Both the position numbers and the translations under genes were made by a program. A stretch of 64,000 nt of DNA, taken from contig SPQJ01000011.1 of assembly GCA_004570425.1 (NCBI GenBank), positions 32,337 through 96,336 on the forward strand. The letters run 5' to 3'. The DNA comes from Bacillus sp. AZ43. Lineage in GTDB: Bacteria; Actinomycetota; Actinomycetes; Mycobacteriales; Geodermatophilaceae. A model generated the notes under the pieces. That model was given only the letters and a program-made list of their open reading frames with translations. It had not been told where the DNA came from and made no database searches. Numbering within the stretch: position 1 is the first letter of the stretch; each line of letters opens with the position of its first letter. Of the stretch, positions 12,355 to 22,060 are shown piece by piece.

Positions 12355-13449
12355 TCAGCGGCGGGCGCGCTCCTCGTCGGGCTCGTCGGCGATGCGGGCC
12401 TCCGCCGCGGCGGCGGCCTCGGGACCGCCGGTCGGCACGGTCTTCGCCGTCTCCGGGTCGACGTCGGCCGGCCCCGGGGTCGCGAGCTGCCCGCGAGTCT
12501 TGAGGAGGCTCGCCACGGTGGCGACGACGAGCACGCCCAGGATGATCGTGAGCGACAGCCAGATCGGGATGTGCGGCACCGCGTCGATGGGCTCGCGCTC
12601 CCCGGCGAACGGCAGCTGGTTCTCGTGCACCGCCTCCAGGATCAGCTTGACGCCGATGAAGGCCAGAATCACCGCCAGGCCCAGCGACAGGTAGACCAGC
12701 CGCTTCAGCAGACCACCCAGCAGGAAGTAGAGCTGGCGCAGACCCATCAGGGCGAAGACGTTGGCCGTGAAGACGATGAACGGCTCCCGGGTCAGCCCGA
12801 AGATCGCCGGGATGCTGTCCAGCGCGAAGATGAGGTCGGTGGTGCCGAGCGCCAGGATGACCACGATCATCGGCGTCCACATCTTCTTGCCGTTCTCGGT
12901 CACCCGGATCTTGGCGCCGTGGTACTCCTGCGAGATCGGGAGGACCTTGCGCATCCGCCGGATGAACGCGTTCTCCTCGTACTCGTCGTCCTCCCCGCGG
13001 TGCCGGACCAGGTTGATCGCGGTGTAGATGAGGAAGATGCCGAAGATGTAGAAGACCCAGACGAACCGCTCGATGACCACGGCGCCGAGCAGGATGAAGA
13101 TCCCGCGCAGGACCAGCGCGATGATGATGCCGATCATCAGCGCTTCCTGCTGGAACTTCCGGGGCACCCCGAAGCGAGCCATGATGATCACGAAGACGAA
13201 GAGGTTGTCGACCGAGAGCGAGTACTCGGTCAGCCAGCCCGCGTAGAACTCCGTGGCGTACGTGCCGTTCGTGAACGCCAGCATCAGCAGGCCGAAGATG
13301 AGCGCCAGGCTGATGTAGAAGCTGACCCAGAGACTGGCCTCCTTGATGGAGGGCTCGTGGGGACGACGGGCGACGATGGCGAGGTCGGCGAGCAGCAGGA
13401 CCGTGAGCCCCACGAACGTCGTTATCTCGAACCAGACGGGGAGCTCCAC
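12355..13449 (-). CDS. TerC family integral membrane protein (second of tandem pair)
   Basis: A 364-residue TerC/Alx-type membrane protein. It has about seven to nine hydrophobic spans and the family motifs EYSLSVDNLFVFVII, FGVPRKFQQ and LGTTDLIFALDSIPAIFGLT with conserved acidic residues inside the membrane. TerC-family proteins are linked to manganese export and metallation of exported enzymes. The tail is charged and Ala/Glu-rich (about 330-364). It lies 100 bp after a paralogue on the same strand, and the two differ clearly in sequence, so the duplication is old. The GTG start is preceded by GTGAGG. A GC hairpin separates the two genes, so expression may be lower or independent. Confidence 0.92.
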   Translation of the reverse strand: MELPVWFEITTFVGLTVLLLADLAIVARRPHEPSIKEASLWVSFYISLALIFGLLMLAFTNGTYATEFYAGWLTEYSLSVDNLFVFVIIMARFGVPRKFQQEALMIGIIIALVLRGIFILLGAVVIERFVWVFYIFGIFLIYTAINLVRHRGEDDEYEENAFIRRMRKVLPISQEYHGAKIRVTENGKKMWTPMIVVILALGTTDLIFALDSIPAIFGLTREPFIVFTANVFALMGLRQLYFLLGGLLKRLVYLSLGLAVILAFIGVKLILEAVHENQLPFAGEREPIDAVPHIPIWLSLTIILGVLVVATVASLLKTRGQLATPGPADVDPETAKTVPTGGPEAAAAAEARIADEPDEERARR

Positions 13450-13508
13450 GGGGCCTCACTCTACGGGTCGGCAGCCCGCTCTTCGCGGCGGAGCTGTGGT
13501 GCGGCCGT

Positions 13509-13545
13509 CGACCGGCGGGACGTCTCCTCGACGCCCCGCCGGTCG
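13509..13545 (-). terminator. Hairpin between the two terC genes
   Basis: A perfect 11-bp inverted repeat (13509-13519 with 13535-13545, 15-nt spacer) lies just after the stop codon of the upstream terC. It could end or attenuate the riboswitch-controlled transcript before the second terC. Confidence 0.5.
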
Positions 13546-13549
13546 CGGT

Positions 13550-14632
13550 TCAGTTCCTCGCCGCGGGCTCCGTGCGGGCGTCGTCCACGGGGACCGGCGC
13601 CTGCGCGTCACCGGTCGGGTCGGCCACGGCCGGCGTCCCGCCACGGTCGGCCCGCTCGCCGTGGTCGCGCCGGCTCTTGGCGAGGCTCGCCACGGTGGTC
13701 ACCACCAGGGTCACCAGGATCACCGCCAGCGAGACCGCCGTCGGCACCTCGGGGATCACCGTCACGTGCTCGCCGCCGTTGATGAACGGCAGCTCGTTGG
13801 TGTGCAGCGCGTGCACCACGAGCTTGAACCCGATGAAGCCGAGGATCACGGCCAGGCCGTAGGCGAGGTACACCAGGCGGTCGAGCAGGCCGTCGATGAG
13901 GAAGAACAGCTGCCGCAGGCCCAGCAGCGAGAAGGCGTTGGCCGTGAAGACCAGGAAGGTCTCCTGGGTCAGCCCGAAGATCGCGGGGATCGAGTCGACG
14001 GCGAAGATGATGTCGGCCGTGCCGATGGCGATCAGCGCGATGGCCAGCGGGGTGATGTACCGCTTGCCGTCGAGGCGGACCGTCATGCGGTCGGAGTGGT
14101 AGTCCGTCGTCGTCGGCAGCAGGCGGCGGGTCAGCCGCAGGACGGCGTTCTCCTGGTAGTCCTCGTCATGGCTGTGCCCACCGCTGCGGGCCTGGATCCA
14201 CGCCGTGTAGATGAGGATCGCGCCGAACAGGTAGAAGACCCAGCTGAAGTTCTCGATCGCGGCGGCGCCGACCAGGATGAACACGGTGCGCAGGGCCAGC
14301 GCGAAGGTGATCCCGAAGAGCAGGACCTTCTGCTGCAGCTCCCGTGGGACACCGAAGCTGGCCATGATCAGCACGAACACGAAGAGGTTGTCGACCGACA
14401 GGCTCTTCTCGGTGATGTAGCCGGCGAAGTACTGGCCGCCGTAGTCCGCGCCGTAGAACCACAGGATCAGCAGGCCGAAGACGACGGCGATGCCGACGTA
14501 CACCGCCGACCAGATGGCGGACTCGCGGAGCGACGGCGCGTGCGGCGTGCGCACGTGGCCGACGAAGTCGAAGGCGAGCATCCCGACGATCGCGGTGACC
14601 GTCAGGGCCCACACCCAGAAGGGGACGTCCAT
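13550..14632 (-). CDS. TerC family integral membrane protein (first, riboswitch-associated)
   Basis: A 360-residue TerC/Alx-family membrane protein with the motifs EKSLSVDNLFVFVLIMASFGVP and IGTADIIFAVDSIPAIFGLT. The acidic residues are those expected for divalent-cation transport. The likely role is Mn2+ export from the cytoplasm; this is inferred from the family and from the manganese riboswitch directly upstream. The ATG has GGAGG at 10 nt spacing. That GGAGG is also the 3' arm of a 9-bp hairpin in the leader, giving a direct route to translational control. The C-terminal tail (from about 325) is hydrophilic and probably cytoplasmic. Confidence 0.93.
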   Translation of the reverse strand: MDVPFWVWALTVTAIVGMLAFDFVGHVRTPHAPSLRESAIWSAVYVGIAVVFGLLILWFYGADYGGQYFAGYITEKSLSVDNLFVFVLIMASFGVPRELQQKVLLFGITFALALRTVFILVGAAAIENFSWVFYLFGAILIYTAWIQARSGGHSHDEDYQENAVLRLTRRLLPTTTDYHSDRMTVRLDGKRYITPLAIALIAIGTADIIFAVDSIPAIFGLTQETFLVFTANAFSLLGLRQLFFLIDGLLDRLVYLAYGLAVILGFIGFKLVVHALHTNELPFINGGEHVTVIPEVPTAVSLAVILVTLVVTTVASLAKSRRDHGERADRGGTPAVADPTGDAQAPVPVDDARTEPAARN

Positions 14633-14642
14633 AGAGCAGCTT

Positions 14643-14766
14643 CCTCCGGTAGCTGGCAGCAGTCAGTACCGGAGGTCTCTCCCACCGCCCCTGAGGGCGG
14701 CCGGCGGGCCGGGGATCACCGAGGATCCCGTACTGACGACCCGTCCGCGTCGGGATACTCCCCTCC
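14643..14766 (-). promoter_or_regulatory. Probable yybP-ykoY (manganese) riboswitch upstream of terC
   Basis: Read on the minus strand, the leader begins with GGGGAGTA (around 14756-14763). It continues with GTCGTCAGTACGGG, and near its end has GAGAGACCTCC. These are landmark segments of the Mn2+-sensing yybP-ykoY class, which commonly precedes terC/alx genes. Its 3' end holds a perfect 9-bp inverted repeat (14667-14675 with 14643-14651) whose second arm contains the Shine-Dalgarno GGAGG of terC. The repeat can hide the ribosome site, and the aptamer's GACCTCC segment is its partner. Mn2+ binding would be expected to free the site. Class assignment is by motif recognition, not a covariance model. 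Confidence 0.72.
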
Positions 14767-14875
14767 ACGAACCCGGACCGGCACGAGCGTCATCGCCCGC
14801 ACGGTCCGTGTGGTTCGAAGGGTGCAACGCCCGCCGGCCCACGGGAGTTCCCGCCGGCGCGGCCCCGCTTCAGGG

Positions 14876-14965
14876 GCCGCCCCCTGCAGGGTCCCGCCGC
14901 GAGCGTGCGAGCGGTGGGGGGCAGGGGATGTTTTTCGAGGCGTGGGGGGAAGCGGGGGTCCTCTT
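14876..14965. repeat. GC-rich palindromic intergenic element, copy A (after uvrB stop)
   Basis: Contains CCCCCTGCAGGG near 14879-14891, a CGAGCG...GCGAGCG core and GGGGGGCAGGGG, then a second partial 3' half ending GGGGGTCCTCTTTCA at the uvrB stop codon. The same arrangement recurs after the APC permease stop (copy B) and, shortened, after the gene ending at 45418 (copy C). A separate GGCCCC/GGGGCC hairpin lies just before it (14861-14878). Probably acts as a transcription terminator for uvrB. Confidence 0.6.
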
Positions 14966-17080
14966 TCAGGCGTGCGCGGCGTCGAGCTGGCGGAGCTCCT
15001 TCTTCAGCTCGCTGAGCTCGTCGCGCAGCCGGGCCGCCACCTCGAACTGCAGCTCGCGGGCGGCGGCCAGCATCTGCTCGTTCATCTGCGTGATGAGGTC
15101 GGCCAGCTCGTTGCGCGGCAGGCCCTGGACGTCGATCGCCCCGGCCTTCCCCGGCTTCTTCGACGACAGGCCGGGCACCGGCGCCTTGCCGCGCGACTGC
15201 TGCCGGCCGGACCCGCCGATCAGCTCCGCGGACTCGGAGTCCTCGGCCTCGCGGTAGATGCCGTCGAGGATGTCGACGATCTTCTTCCGCAGCGGCTGCG
15301 GGTCGACGCCGCGCTCGGTGTTGTAGGCGATCTGCTTCTCGCGGCGCCGGTTGGTCTCCTCGATCGCCTGCGCCATCGACGGGGTGATCGTGTCGGCGTA
15401 CATGTGCACCTGGCCGGAGACGTTGCGTGCCGCGCGGCCGATGGTCTGGATCAGCGACTTGCCGGAACGGAGGAAGCCCTCCTTGTCGGCGTCGAGGATC
15501 GCCACCAGCGACACCTCGGGCAGGTCGAGGCCCTCACGCAGCAGGTTGATGCCGACCAGCACGTCGTACTCGCCCTGCCGCAGCTCGCGCAGCAGCTCGA
15601 CGCGACGCAGCGTGTCGACCTCGGAGTGCAGGTACCGCACCTTGATGCCCAGCTCGAGCAGGTAGTCGGTGAGGTCCTCGGCCATCTTCTTGGTCAGCGT
15701 CGTGACCAGGATCCGCTCGTCCTTCTCGATGCGGACGCGGATCTCGTGCACCAGGTCGTCGATCTGGCCCTTCGTCGGCTTCACGACGACCTCGGGGTCG
15801 ATCAGGCCGGTGGGCCGGATGACCTGCTCGACGACCTCCCCGCCGGTGCGGCCCAGCTCGTAGTCGCCCGGGGTGGCCGAGAGGTAGACCGTCTGGCCGA
15901 TGCGGTCGGTGAACTCCTCCCACTTCAGCGGGCGGTTGTCCATCGCCGACGGCAGCCGGAAGCCGTGCTCGACCAGCGTCCGCTTGCGGCTCATGTCGCC
16001 CTCGTACATGCCGCCGATCTGCGGCACGGTCACGTGCGACTCGTCGATGACGAGCAGGAAGTCGGCGGGGAAGTAGTCGATGAGACAGGAGCCGGCGCTG
16101 CCCGGGGCCCGCCCGTCGATGTGCCGCGAGTAGTTCTCGATGCCGGAGCAGAAGCCGACCTGGCGCATCATCTCGATGTCGTAGGTCGTGCGCATGCGCA
16201 GCCGCTGCGCCTCGAGCAGCTTGCCCTGCCGCTCCAGCTCGGCCAGCCGCTGCTCGAGCTCCGCCTCGATCCCCCGGATGGCCCGCTCCATCCGCTCCGG
16301 CCCAGCGACGTAGTGGGTGGCCGGGAAGACGAAGAGCTCCTGGACCTCGCGCACGACCTCGCCGGTCAGCGGGTGCAGGTAGTACAGCCGCTCCACCTCG
16401 TCGCCGAACATCTCGATCCGGACGGCGAGCTCCTCGTACACCGGGAAGACCTCGATCGTGTCGCCCCGGACCCGGAACGTGCCGCGGGTGAAGGAGAGGT
16501 CGTTGCGGGTGTACTGCTCGGTGACCAGGGTGCGCAGCAGCTCGTCGCGGTCGCGCTCCTCCCCCACCGAGATCTTGAGCGCCCGGTCGACGTACTCCTG
16601 CGGCGTGCCGAGGCCGTAGATGCAGGACACGGTGGCCACCACGACGACGTCGCGCCGGGTGAGCAGCGCCTGCGTCGCCGAGTGCCGCAGCCGCTCGACC
16701 TCCTCGTTGATCGAGGAGTCCTTCTCGATGTAGGTGTCCGTCTGCGGGACGTAGGCCTCGGGCTGGTAGTAGTCGTAGTACGAGACGAAGTACTCGACCG
16801 CGTTGTCCGGCAGCAGCTCGCGGAACTCGTTGGCCAGCTGCGCGGCGAGGGTCTTGTTCGGCGCCATGACCAGCGTGGGGCGCTGCACCTGCTCGATCAG
16901 CCAGGCCGTGGTCGCCGACTTGCCGGTGCCGGTGGCACCCAGCAGGACGACGTCCTTCTCCCCCGCGTTGACCTTCTCGGCCAGCGCCTTGATCGCCGCC
17001 GGCTGGTCGCCCGCGGGCTCGAACTCGCTGACGACGCGGAAGCGCCCCTGGGTGGGCCGGATGTCGGTGGTCGCGCGCAC
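14966..17080 (-). CDS. uvrB: UvrABC system protein B
   Basis: UvrB is the helicase-like damage-verification subunit that receives DNA from UvrA and recruits UvrC. The 704-residue protein has Walker [13 protein letters not shown] and motif II DESHV. The beta-hairpin region is [12 protein letters not shown], and motif VI is [11 protein letters not shown]-terminal UVR domain ([28 protein letters not shown]) binds UvrC. The GTG at 17080 (MRATTDIRP) was chosen because it matches the family N-terminus; longer upstream frames have no family support. A TACCGT hexamer lies 6 nt before it, suggesting a leaderless start. Confidence 0.98.
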   Translation of the reverse strand: MRATTDIRPTQGRFRVVSEFEPAGDQPAAIKALAEKVNAGEKDVVLLGATGTGKSATTAWLIEQVQRPTLVMAPNKTLAAQLANEFRELLPDNAVEYFVSYYDYYQPEAYVPQTDTYIEKDSSINEEVERLRHSATQALLTRRDVVVVATVSCIYGLGTPQEYVDRALKISVGEERDRDELLRTLVTEQYTRNDLSFTRGTFRVRGDTIEVFPVYEELAVRIEMFGDEVERLYYLHPLTGEVVREVQELFVFPATHYVAGPERMERAIRGIEAELEQRLAELERQGKLLEAQRLRMRTTYDIEMMRQVGFCSGIENYSRHIDGRAPGSAGSCLIDYFPADFLLVIDESHVTVPQIGGMYEGDMSRKRTLVEHGFRLPSAMDNRPLKWEEFTDRIGQTVYLSATPGDYELGRTGGEVVEQVIRPTGLIDPEVVVKPTKGQIDDLVHEIRVRIEKDERILVTTLTKKMAEDLTDYLLELGIKVRYLHSEVDTLRRVELLRELRQGEYDVLVGINLLREGLDLPEVSLVAILDADKEGFLRSGKSLIQTIGRAARNVSGQVHMYADTITPSMAQAIEETNRRREKQIAYNTERGVDPQPLRKKIVDILDGIYREAEDSESAELIGGSGRQQSRGKAPVPGLSSKKPGKAGAIDVQGLPRNELADLITQMNEQMLAAARELQFEVAARLRDELSELKKELRQLDAAHA

Positions 17081-17173
17081 GGGACGACGGTACGACGCTC
17101 CTGTGACAGAACGGGTCCGAGCGGTTCCCGGGGCCGACTGGGGAACGGGAGATGGACGGGACGCAACCGGTAC

Positions 17174-17203
17174 TTGTCTCCTCCCGTCACACCCCCCTAG
17201 CGT
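17174..17203 (+). promoter_or_regulatory. Candidate sigma70-type promoter upstream of glgX
   Basis: TTGTCT (17174-17179) and TAGCGT (17198-17203) are separated by 18 bp. Transcription would start near 17210. It would yield either a glgX leader of about 340 nt or a separate RNA of about 185 nt ending at the hairpin at 17356-17392. Confidence 0.45.
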
Positions 17204-17355
17204 CCCTGGTCGCAGGAGCGGTTCCAGACCGGGGACCAGCGCCACCCGTGCTCACGGGCGAGGTCGGACCCCGGATCGCGGTGTCCGGCCCCCGCGGGTC
17301 GCTCATCGCGCCGCGCCCCGGTGCGGTCGCCCGCCGCAGCCGGCCGGACCTGCGC

Positions 17356-17392
17356 ACGACGCCCCCCGCGGCCCGGCCGCGGGGGGCGTCGT
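17356..17392 (+). terminator. Strong hairpin in the glgX leader (terminator or attenuator)
   Basis: A perfect 17-bp inverted repeat (17356-17372 with 17376-17392) with a 3-nt loop, almost all G/C. No gene ends here on either strand, so it terminates an unannotated RNA or attenuates glgX transcription. Confidence 0.55.
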
Positions 17393-17551
17393 CGTCTCCC
17401 CGGACCGAGTGGTCGGTGACACGGAGATGCAGGTGTGCGGGCGGCCCCACCAGGGCACCCGTGCACGGTCGCCCCATCGGGCTTCCTCCGCGAAGATCGC
17501 CGGAGAGCAGTCCAGCCGTCGCGAGACGCCAGCGCAGGAGGAACACCCAGC

Positions 17552-19663
17552 ATGACCCAGGTCTGGCCCGGCAGTGCCTACCCCCTCGGGGCCACGTACG
17601 ACGGCACCGGCACCAACTTCGCGATCTTCAGCGAGGTCGCCGAGAAGGTCGAGCTGTGCCTGTTCGACGACGACGGCAACGAGGAGCGCATCCGGCTCCC
17701 CGAGATGGACGGCTACGTCTGGCACGCGTTCCTCCCCGGCATCCACCCCGGGCAGAAGTACGGGTTCCGCGTGCACGGGCCCTACGACCCCTCGCAGGGG
17801 CTCCGGTGCAACCCGAACAAGCTCCTGCTGGACCCCTACGCCAAGGCGATCGACGGCCAGATCGACTGGGACCCGTCGGTGTTCGGCTACGACTTCGAGA
17901 CCAAGGAGCGCAACGACGAGGACTCGGCGGCGCACATGCCGAAGTCCGTCGTCGTCAACCCCTACTTCGACTGGGGCGTGGACCGCCCGCCGAAGACCCC
18001 CTACAACAGGACGGTCATCTACGAGGCCCACGTCAAGGGCCTGACGATGACCAACCCGCGGATCCCCGAGGAGCTGCGCGGCACGTACGCCGGCGTCGCC
18101 CACCCGGCCACCATCGAACACCTCCAGGAGCTCGGCATCACCGCCATCGAGCTGCTGCCGGTGCACCAGTTCGTGCAGGACGACACCCTCCAGCAGAAGG
18201 GCCTGCGCAACTACTGGGGCTACAACACGATCGGCTTCTTCGCGCCGCACAACGAGTACGCGTCGAACACGACGGCCGGCCAGCACGTGCAGGAGTTCAA
18301 GGGCATGGTCCGGGCCCTGCACGAGGCGGGCATCGAGGTCATCCTCGACGTCGTCTACAACCACACCGCCGAGGGCAACCACAACGGCCCGACGCTGTCC
18401 TTCCGCGGGATCGACAACCGCACGTACTACAAGCTCGTCGAGGGCGACGAGCGGTACTACATGGACTTCACCGGCACCGGCAACACGCTGAACGTCCGGA
18501 CGCCGCAGGCGCTGCAGCTGATCATGGACTCGCTGCGCTACTGGGTCACCGAGATGCACGTCGACGGGTTCCGGTTCGACCTCGCCTCGGCGCTGGCCCG
18601 CGAGCTGCACGCCGTCGACCGGCTGGCCACCTTCTTCGACCTCGTGCACCAGGACCCGGTGGTCAGCCAGGTCAAGCTGATCGCCGAGCCGTGGGACGTC
18701 GGCGAGGGCGGCTACCAGGTCGGCAACTTCCCGGCGCTGTGGACCGAGTGGAACGGCAAGTACCGCGACACCGTCCGCGACTTCTGGCGCGGCGAGGACG
18801 CCACCGTGGGCGAGTTCGCCAGCCGGATCACCGGCTCGGCCGACCTCTACCAGCACTCCGGACGGCGGCCGGTCGCCAGCATCAACTTCGTGACGGCGCA
18901 CGACGGCTTCACGCTCAACGACCTGGTCTCCTACAACGAGAAGCACAACGAGGCCAACGGCGAGGGCAACAACGACGGCGAGAGCCACAACCGCAGCTGG
19001 AACTGCGGCGTCGAGGGCCCCACGGACGACCCGGAGATCCTCCAGCTGCGCGCACAGCAGCGGCGCAACTTCATCGCCACGATGATGCTCAGCCAGGGCG
19101 TGCCGATGCTGCTGCACGGCGACGAGCTGGGCCGTTCCCAGGGCGGCAACAACAACGGCTACTGCCAGGACTCCGAGCTCACCTGGATCGACTGGGACAA
19201 CGTCGACGAGGGGCTGCTCGAGTTCACCAAGCGGGTCACCCGCCTGCGCACCGAGCACCCGACGTTCCGCCGTCGGCGGTTCTTCCACGGCCGCCCGGTG
19301 CGCCGCGGCCTCGGCGACCCGGTGCCCGACATCGCCTGGCTCACGCCCGCGGGCGAGGAGATGGCCGACGAGGACTGGGGCGCCGCCTACGCCAAGTCCC
19401 TGGCCGTCTACCTCAACGGCGTCGGCATCCGCGAGATGGACGAGCGCGGCGAGTACGTCACCGACGACCACTTCTACCTGGCCTTCAACGCCTCGCACGA
19501 GCCCCTCGAGTTCACGCTGCCGGGCGAGGACTACTCCCAGGGCTGGACGACGGTGCTCGACACCGCCGAGATGCACGAGGTGGAGCCCGTCGAGATCAAG
19601 CCGGGCCAGACCGTGACCGTGCAGGGTCGCTCGATCGTCGTCCTCACCGGACCGTCCGCGTGA
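17552..19663 (+). CDS. glgX: Glycogen debranching enzyme GlgX/TreX
   Basis: A 703-residue isoamylase-type GH13 enzyme that cleaves alpha-1,6 branches of glycogen to give linear maltooligosaccharides. An N-terminal CBM48/isoamylase-N domain ([18 protein letters not shown]) precedes the GH13 barrel. Barrel regions are [19 protein letters not shown] (nucleophile Asp about 343), IAEPWDVG (acid Glu about 379) and VTAHDGFTL. The long [13 protein letters not shown] loop is typical of GlgX. The ATG has a perfect AGGAGG. It overlaps treY by 4 bp (GTGA), so it acts as the TreX step feeding TreY-TreZ trehalose synthesis. Confidence 0.97.
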   Translation: MTQVWPGSAYPLGATYDGTGTNFAIFSEVAEKVELCLFDDDGNEERIRLPEMDGYVWHAFLPGIHPGQKYGFRVHGPYDPSQGLRCNPNKLLLDPYAKAIDGQIDWDPSVFGYDFETKERNDEDSAAHMPKSVVVNPYFDWGVDRPPKTPYNRTVIYEAHVKGLTMTNPRIPEELRGTYAGVAHPATIEHLQELGITAIELLPVHQFVQDDTLQQKGLRNYWGYNTIGFFAPHNEYASNTTAGQHVQEFKGMVRALHEAGIEVILDVVYNHTAEGNHNGPTLSFRGIDNRTYYKLVEGDERYYMDFTGTGNTLNVRTPQALQLIMDSLRYWVTEMHVDGFRFDLASALARELHAVDRLATFFDLVHQDPVVSQVKLIAEPWDVGEGGYQVGNFPALWTEWNGKYRDTVRDFWRGEDATVGEFASRITGSADLYQHSGRRPVASINFVTAHDGFTLNDLVSYNEKHNEANGEGNNDGESHNRSWNCGVEGPTDDPEILQLRAQQRRNFIATMMLSQGVPMLLHGDELGRSQGGNNNGYCQDSELTWIDWDNVDEGLLEFTKRVTRLRTEHPTFRRRRFFHGRPVRRGLGDPVPDIAWLTPAGEEMADEDWGAAYAKSLAVYLNGVGIREMDERGEYVTDDHFYLAFNASHEPLEFTLPGEDYSQGWTTVLDTAEMHEVEPVEIKPGQTVTVQGRSIVVLTGPSA

Positions 19664-21978
19664 CCGAGGGGGACGGCGACCGGCGGCGCGTGCCGTCGGC
19701 GACCTACCGCCTGCAGGTGCACGCCGGCTTCCGGCTCGACGACGCCGCCGAGGTCGCCGGCTACCTGGCCGACCTCGGGGTCAGCCACGCCTACTCCTCT
19801 CCCCTCCTGCGCTCGGCCGAGGGCAGCAACCACGGGTACGACACCGTCGACCACGCGCACATCGACGAGGCGCGTGGTGGCCGGGACGGTTTCGACCGGT
19901 TCGTCGCGGCCCTGCACCAGCACGGCCTCGGCCTGGTGCTCGACCTGGTGCCCAACCACATGGGCGTCGACGACCCGTCGGCCGCGCCCTGGTGGTGGGA
20001 CGTGCTGCAGCACGGGCAGGACAGCCCGCACGCGGCGGCATTCGACATCGACTGGGATTTCGGGGGCGGCAAGGTCCGCATCCCGGTGCTCGGCTCCGCG
20101 GACGACGTCGAGAAGCTCGAGGTGACCGACGGCGAGCTGCGGTACTACGAGAACCGCTTCCCGATCGCCCCGGGGACCGGGGACGGCACCCCGCAGGAGG
20201 TGCACGCCCGCCAGCACTACGAGCTGGTCGACTGGCGCCGCGCCGACGACGAGCTGAACTACCGCCGGTTCTTCGCGATCAACACCCTCGCCGGCCTGCG
20301 CGTCGAGGACCCGGCGATCTTCGACGCCACGCACGAGCTGGTGCTCCGGCTGGTGCGCGACGGCGCCGTCGACGGCCTGCGGATCGACCACCCCGACGGG
20401 CTGGCCGACCCCAAGGGCTACCTGGACCGGCTGGCGGACGCGTCGGACGACCGCTGGACCGTCGTGGAGAAGATCCTGGAGCCCGGCGAGGACCTGCCGG
20501 AGAGCTGGCGGACGGCGGGGACCACCGGCTACGACGCCCTCGCCGAGGTGGACGACGTCCTGGTCGACCCGGCGGGCGAGCCCGCGCTGACGGCCCTCGA
20601 CACGGAGCTCGCCGGGAGGCCCGTCGACTACGCGCAGCTGGTGCACGACTGCAAGCGCGAGGTCACCGACGGCATGCTCGGCTCGGAGGTCGCGCGGCTG
20701 GTCCGGGTGATCGGCGGGCTGCCGGGCATCGACCCCGCGCAGCAGACCGAGGCGCTGGCCGAGCTGCTGGCGAGCTTCCCCGTCTACCGCAGCTACCTGC
20801 CCGACGGCCGCGAGCACCTCGACAGCACCGTCGCCGCGGTGCGCGAACGGCGGCCCGACCTCGCACCGGCGCTGGACGCCCTGCACCCGGTGCTGTCGCA
20901 GGCCGGGTCGGAGGCCGCGACGCGGTTCGAGCAGACCAGCGGCCCGGTGATGGCCAAGGGCGTGGAGGACAGCGCCTACTACCGCTGGGCGCGCTTCGTG
21001 GCGCTCAACGAGGTGGGCGGCGACCCGGCCCGGTTCGGCAGCACCGTGGCGGAGTTCCACGCCGCCCAGCAGCGCCGCGCCGAGCGCTACCCCGTGTCGA
21101 TGACGACGCTGTCGACGCACGACACCAAGCGCAGCGAGGACGTCCGGGCGCGGCTCGCCGTCCTCGCCGAGCTGCCCTCGGATTGGACGGGGCTGGTGCG
21201 CCGGCTGCTCGAGCGGCACCCGCTGGCCGACCGGTCGCTGGCGCACCTGGTGTGGCAGAACCTCGTCGGCGCGTGGCCGCTGTCGCGGGAGCGGGCGCAC
21301 GCGTACGTGGAGAAGGCCGCGCGCGAGGCCGGCACCTCGACGACGTGGACCAACCCGGTGCAGGAGTTCGAGGAGCAGCTGCACGCGCTGGTCGACGCCG
21401 CCTACGACGACCCGGCCACCGCCGCCGACATCGAGGAGTTCGTCGCGCGCATCAGGCCGTTCGGGTACGGCAACTCGCTGTCGCAGAAGCTCCTGCAGCT
21501 GACGATGCCCGGCGTCCCGGACGTCTACCAGGGCACCGAGCTGTGGGACTTCTCGCTGGTCGACCCGGACAACCGCCGTCCGGTCGACTACGACCGCCGT
21601 CGGCAGCTGCTGGCCGCCCTCGACCGGGGCGAGATCCCGGCGGTGGACGACAGCGGCGCGGCGAAGCTGCTGGTGGTCTCGCGCACCCTCCGGGCACGGC
21701 GGGACCACCCCGAGTGGTTCGCCGGGTACGAGCCGGTCCAGGTGACCGGCTCGGCCGCCGACCACCTGGTCGCGTACGACCGCGGCGGCGTCGTGGTCGT
21801 CGCGACACGTCTCCCGGTCGGGCTGGCCGCGCGGGGGTGGGGCGACACGGCGCTCCAGCTGCCCAACGGCGCGTGGCGCGACCTGCTCACCGGTGAGCGG
21901 GTCGTCTCCGACATCGCCGGCGTCCCCGCCGAGGCCGTGCTGAGCGCGCTCCCGGTCGCCCTGCTCACCCGCGCCTGA
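19660..21978 (+). CDS. treY: Malto-oligosyltrehalose synthase TreY
   Basis: Converts the reducing-end alpha-1,4 bond of maltooligosaccharides to alpha,alpha-1,1, giving maltooligosyl-trehalose. The 772 residues begin with the family's [25 protein letters not shown]13 catalytic residues are readable: Asp243 in [10 protein letters not shown], Glu270 in [11 protein letters not shown] and Asp488 in [15 protein letters not shown]. The C-terminal [24 protein letters not shown] is diagnostic. The GTG start overlaps the glgX stop, implying translational coupling. The partner treZ lies 3.2 kb downstream, separated by an exporter operon on the other strand. A 31-bp-stem hairpin follows the stop. Confidence 0.97.
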   Translation: MTEGDGDRRRVPSATYRLQVHAGFRLDDAAEVAGYLADLGVSHAYSSPLLRSAEGSNHGYDTVDHAHIDEARGGRDGFDRFVAALHQHGLGLVLDLVPNHMGVDDPSAAPWWWDVLQHGQDSPHAAAFDIDWDFGGGKVRIPVLGSADDVEKLEVTDGELRYYENRFPIAPGTGDGTPQEVHARQHYELVDWRRADDELNYRRFFAINTLAGLRVEDPAIFDATHELVLRLVRDGAVDGLRIDHPDGLADPKGYLDRLADASDDRWTVVEKILEPGEDLPESWRTAGTTGYDALAEVDDVLVDPAGEPALTALDTELAGRPVDYAQLVHDCKREVTDGMLGSEVARLVRVIGGLPGIDPAQQTEALAELLASFPVYRSYLPDGREHLDSTVAAVRERRPDLAPALDALHPVLSQAGSEAATRFEQTSGPVMAKGVEDSAYYRWARFVALNEVGGDPARFGSTVAEFHAAQQRRAERYPVSMTTLSTHDTKRSEDVRARLAVLAELPSDWTGLVRRLLERHPLADRSLAHLVWQNLVGAWPLSRERAHAYVEKAAREAGTSTTWTNPVQEFEEQLHALVDAAYDDPATAADIEEFVARIRPFGYGNSLSQKLLQLTMPGVPDVYQGTELWDFSLVDPDNRRPVDYDRRRQLLAALDRGEIPAVDDSGAAKLLVVSRTLRARRDHPEWFAGYEPVQVTGSAADHLVAYDRGGVVVVATRLPVGLAARGWGDTALQLPNGAWRDLLTGERVVSDIAGVPAEAVLSALPVALLTRA

Positions 21979-21993
21979 GCGGCCACCGTCACA

Positions 21994-22058
21994 TGCCGAG
22001 ATCCCGTGATCTCGGCGGTTCAGCCTCGCTGAACTGCCGAGATCACGGGATCTCGGCA
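21994..22058. repeat. Nested double palindrome, bidirectional terminator
   Basis: A 31-bp stem with a single mismatch (21994-22024 with 22028-22058) and a CTC loop. Each arm contains its own near-palindrome, GCCGAGATC...GATCTCGGC, so three small hairpins can form instead of one long one. It lies exactly between the convergent ends of treY (+) and the permease gene (-), ideal for terminating both. The same two-unit design is seen at 28086-28133 with a different sequence. Confidence 0.75.
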
Positions 22059-22060
22059 GC

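Larger units (their letters stand above)
17081..17551. other. Intergenic region between uvrB and glgX
   Basis: 471 bp without a convincing gene. It holds the divergent start regions of uvrB (minus) and glgX (plus). A sigma70-like promoter (TTGTCT, 18 bp, TAGCGT) lies at 17174-17203, and an exceptionally strong 17-bp hairpin at 17356-17392. Short Pro/Arg/Gly-rich open frames are present on both strands but look like chance frames in GC-rich DNA. The glgX Shine-Dalgarno (AGGAGG) lies at its right end. Confidence 0.7.

Noticed and set aside
13343..17200. Plus-strand open frame of nearly 1300 codons across terC and uvrB
   Set aside because: It spans two genes and their regulatory region on the other strand and shows only shadow-type sequence.
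17187..17546. 119-codon minus-strand frame in the uvrB-glgX intergenic region
   Set aside because: No ribosome site, no hydrophobic or domain pattern, low-complexity Pro/Arg/Gly content, and it runs through the 17-bp hairpin.
17303..21765. Two 740-760-codon minus-strand frames opposite glgX and treY
   Set aside because: Val/Leu/Arg/Asp-rich mirror sequence without motifs; GlgX and TreY are complete on the plus strand.
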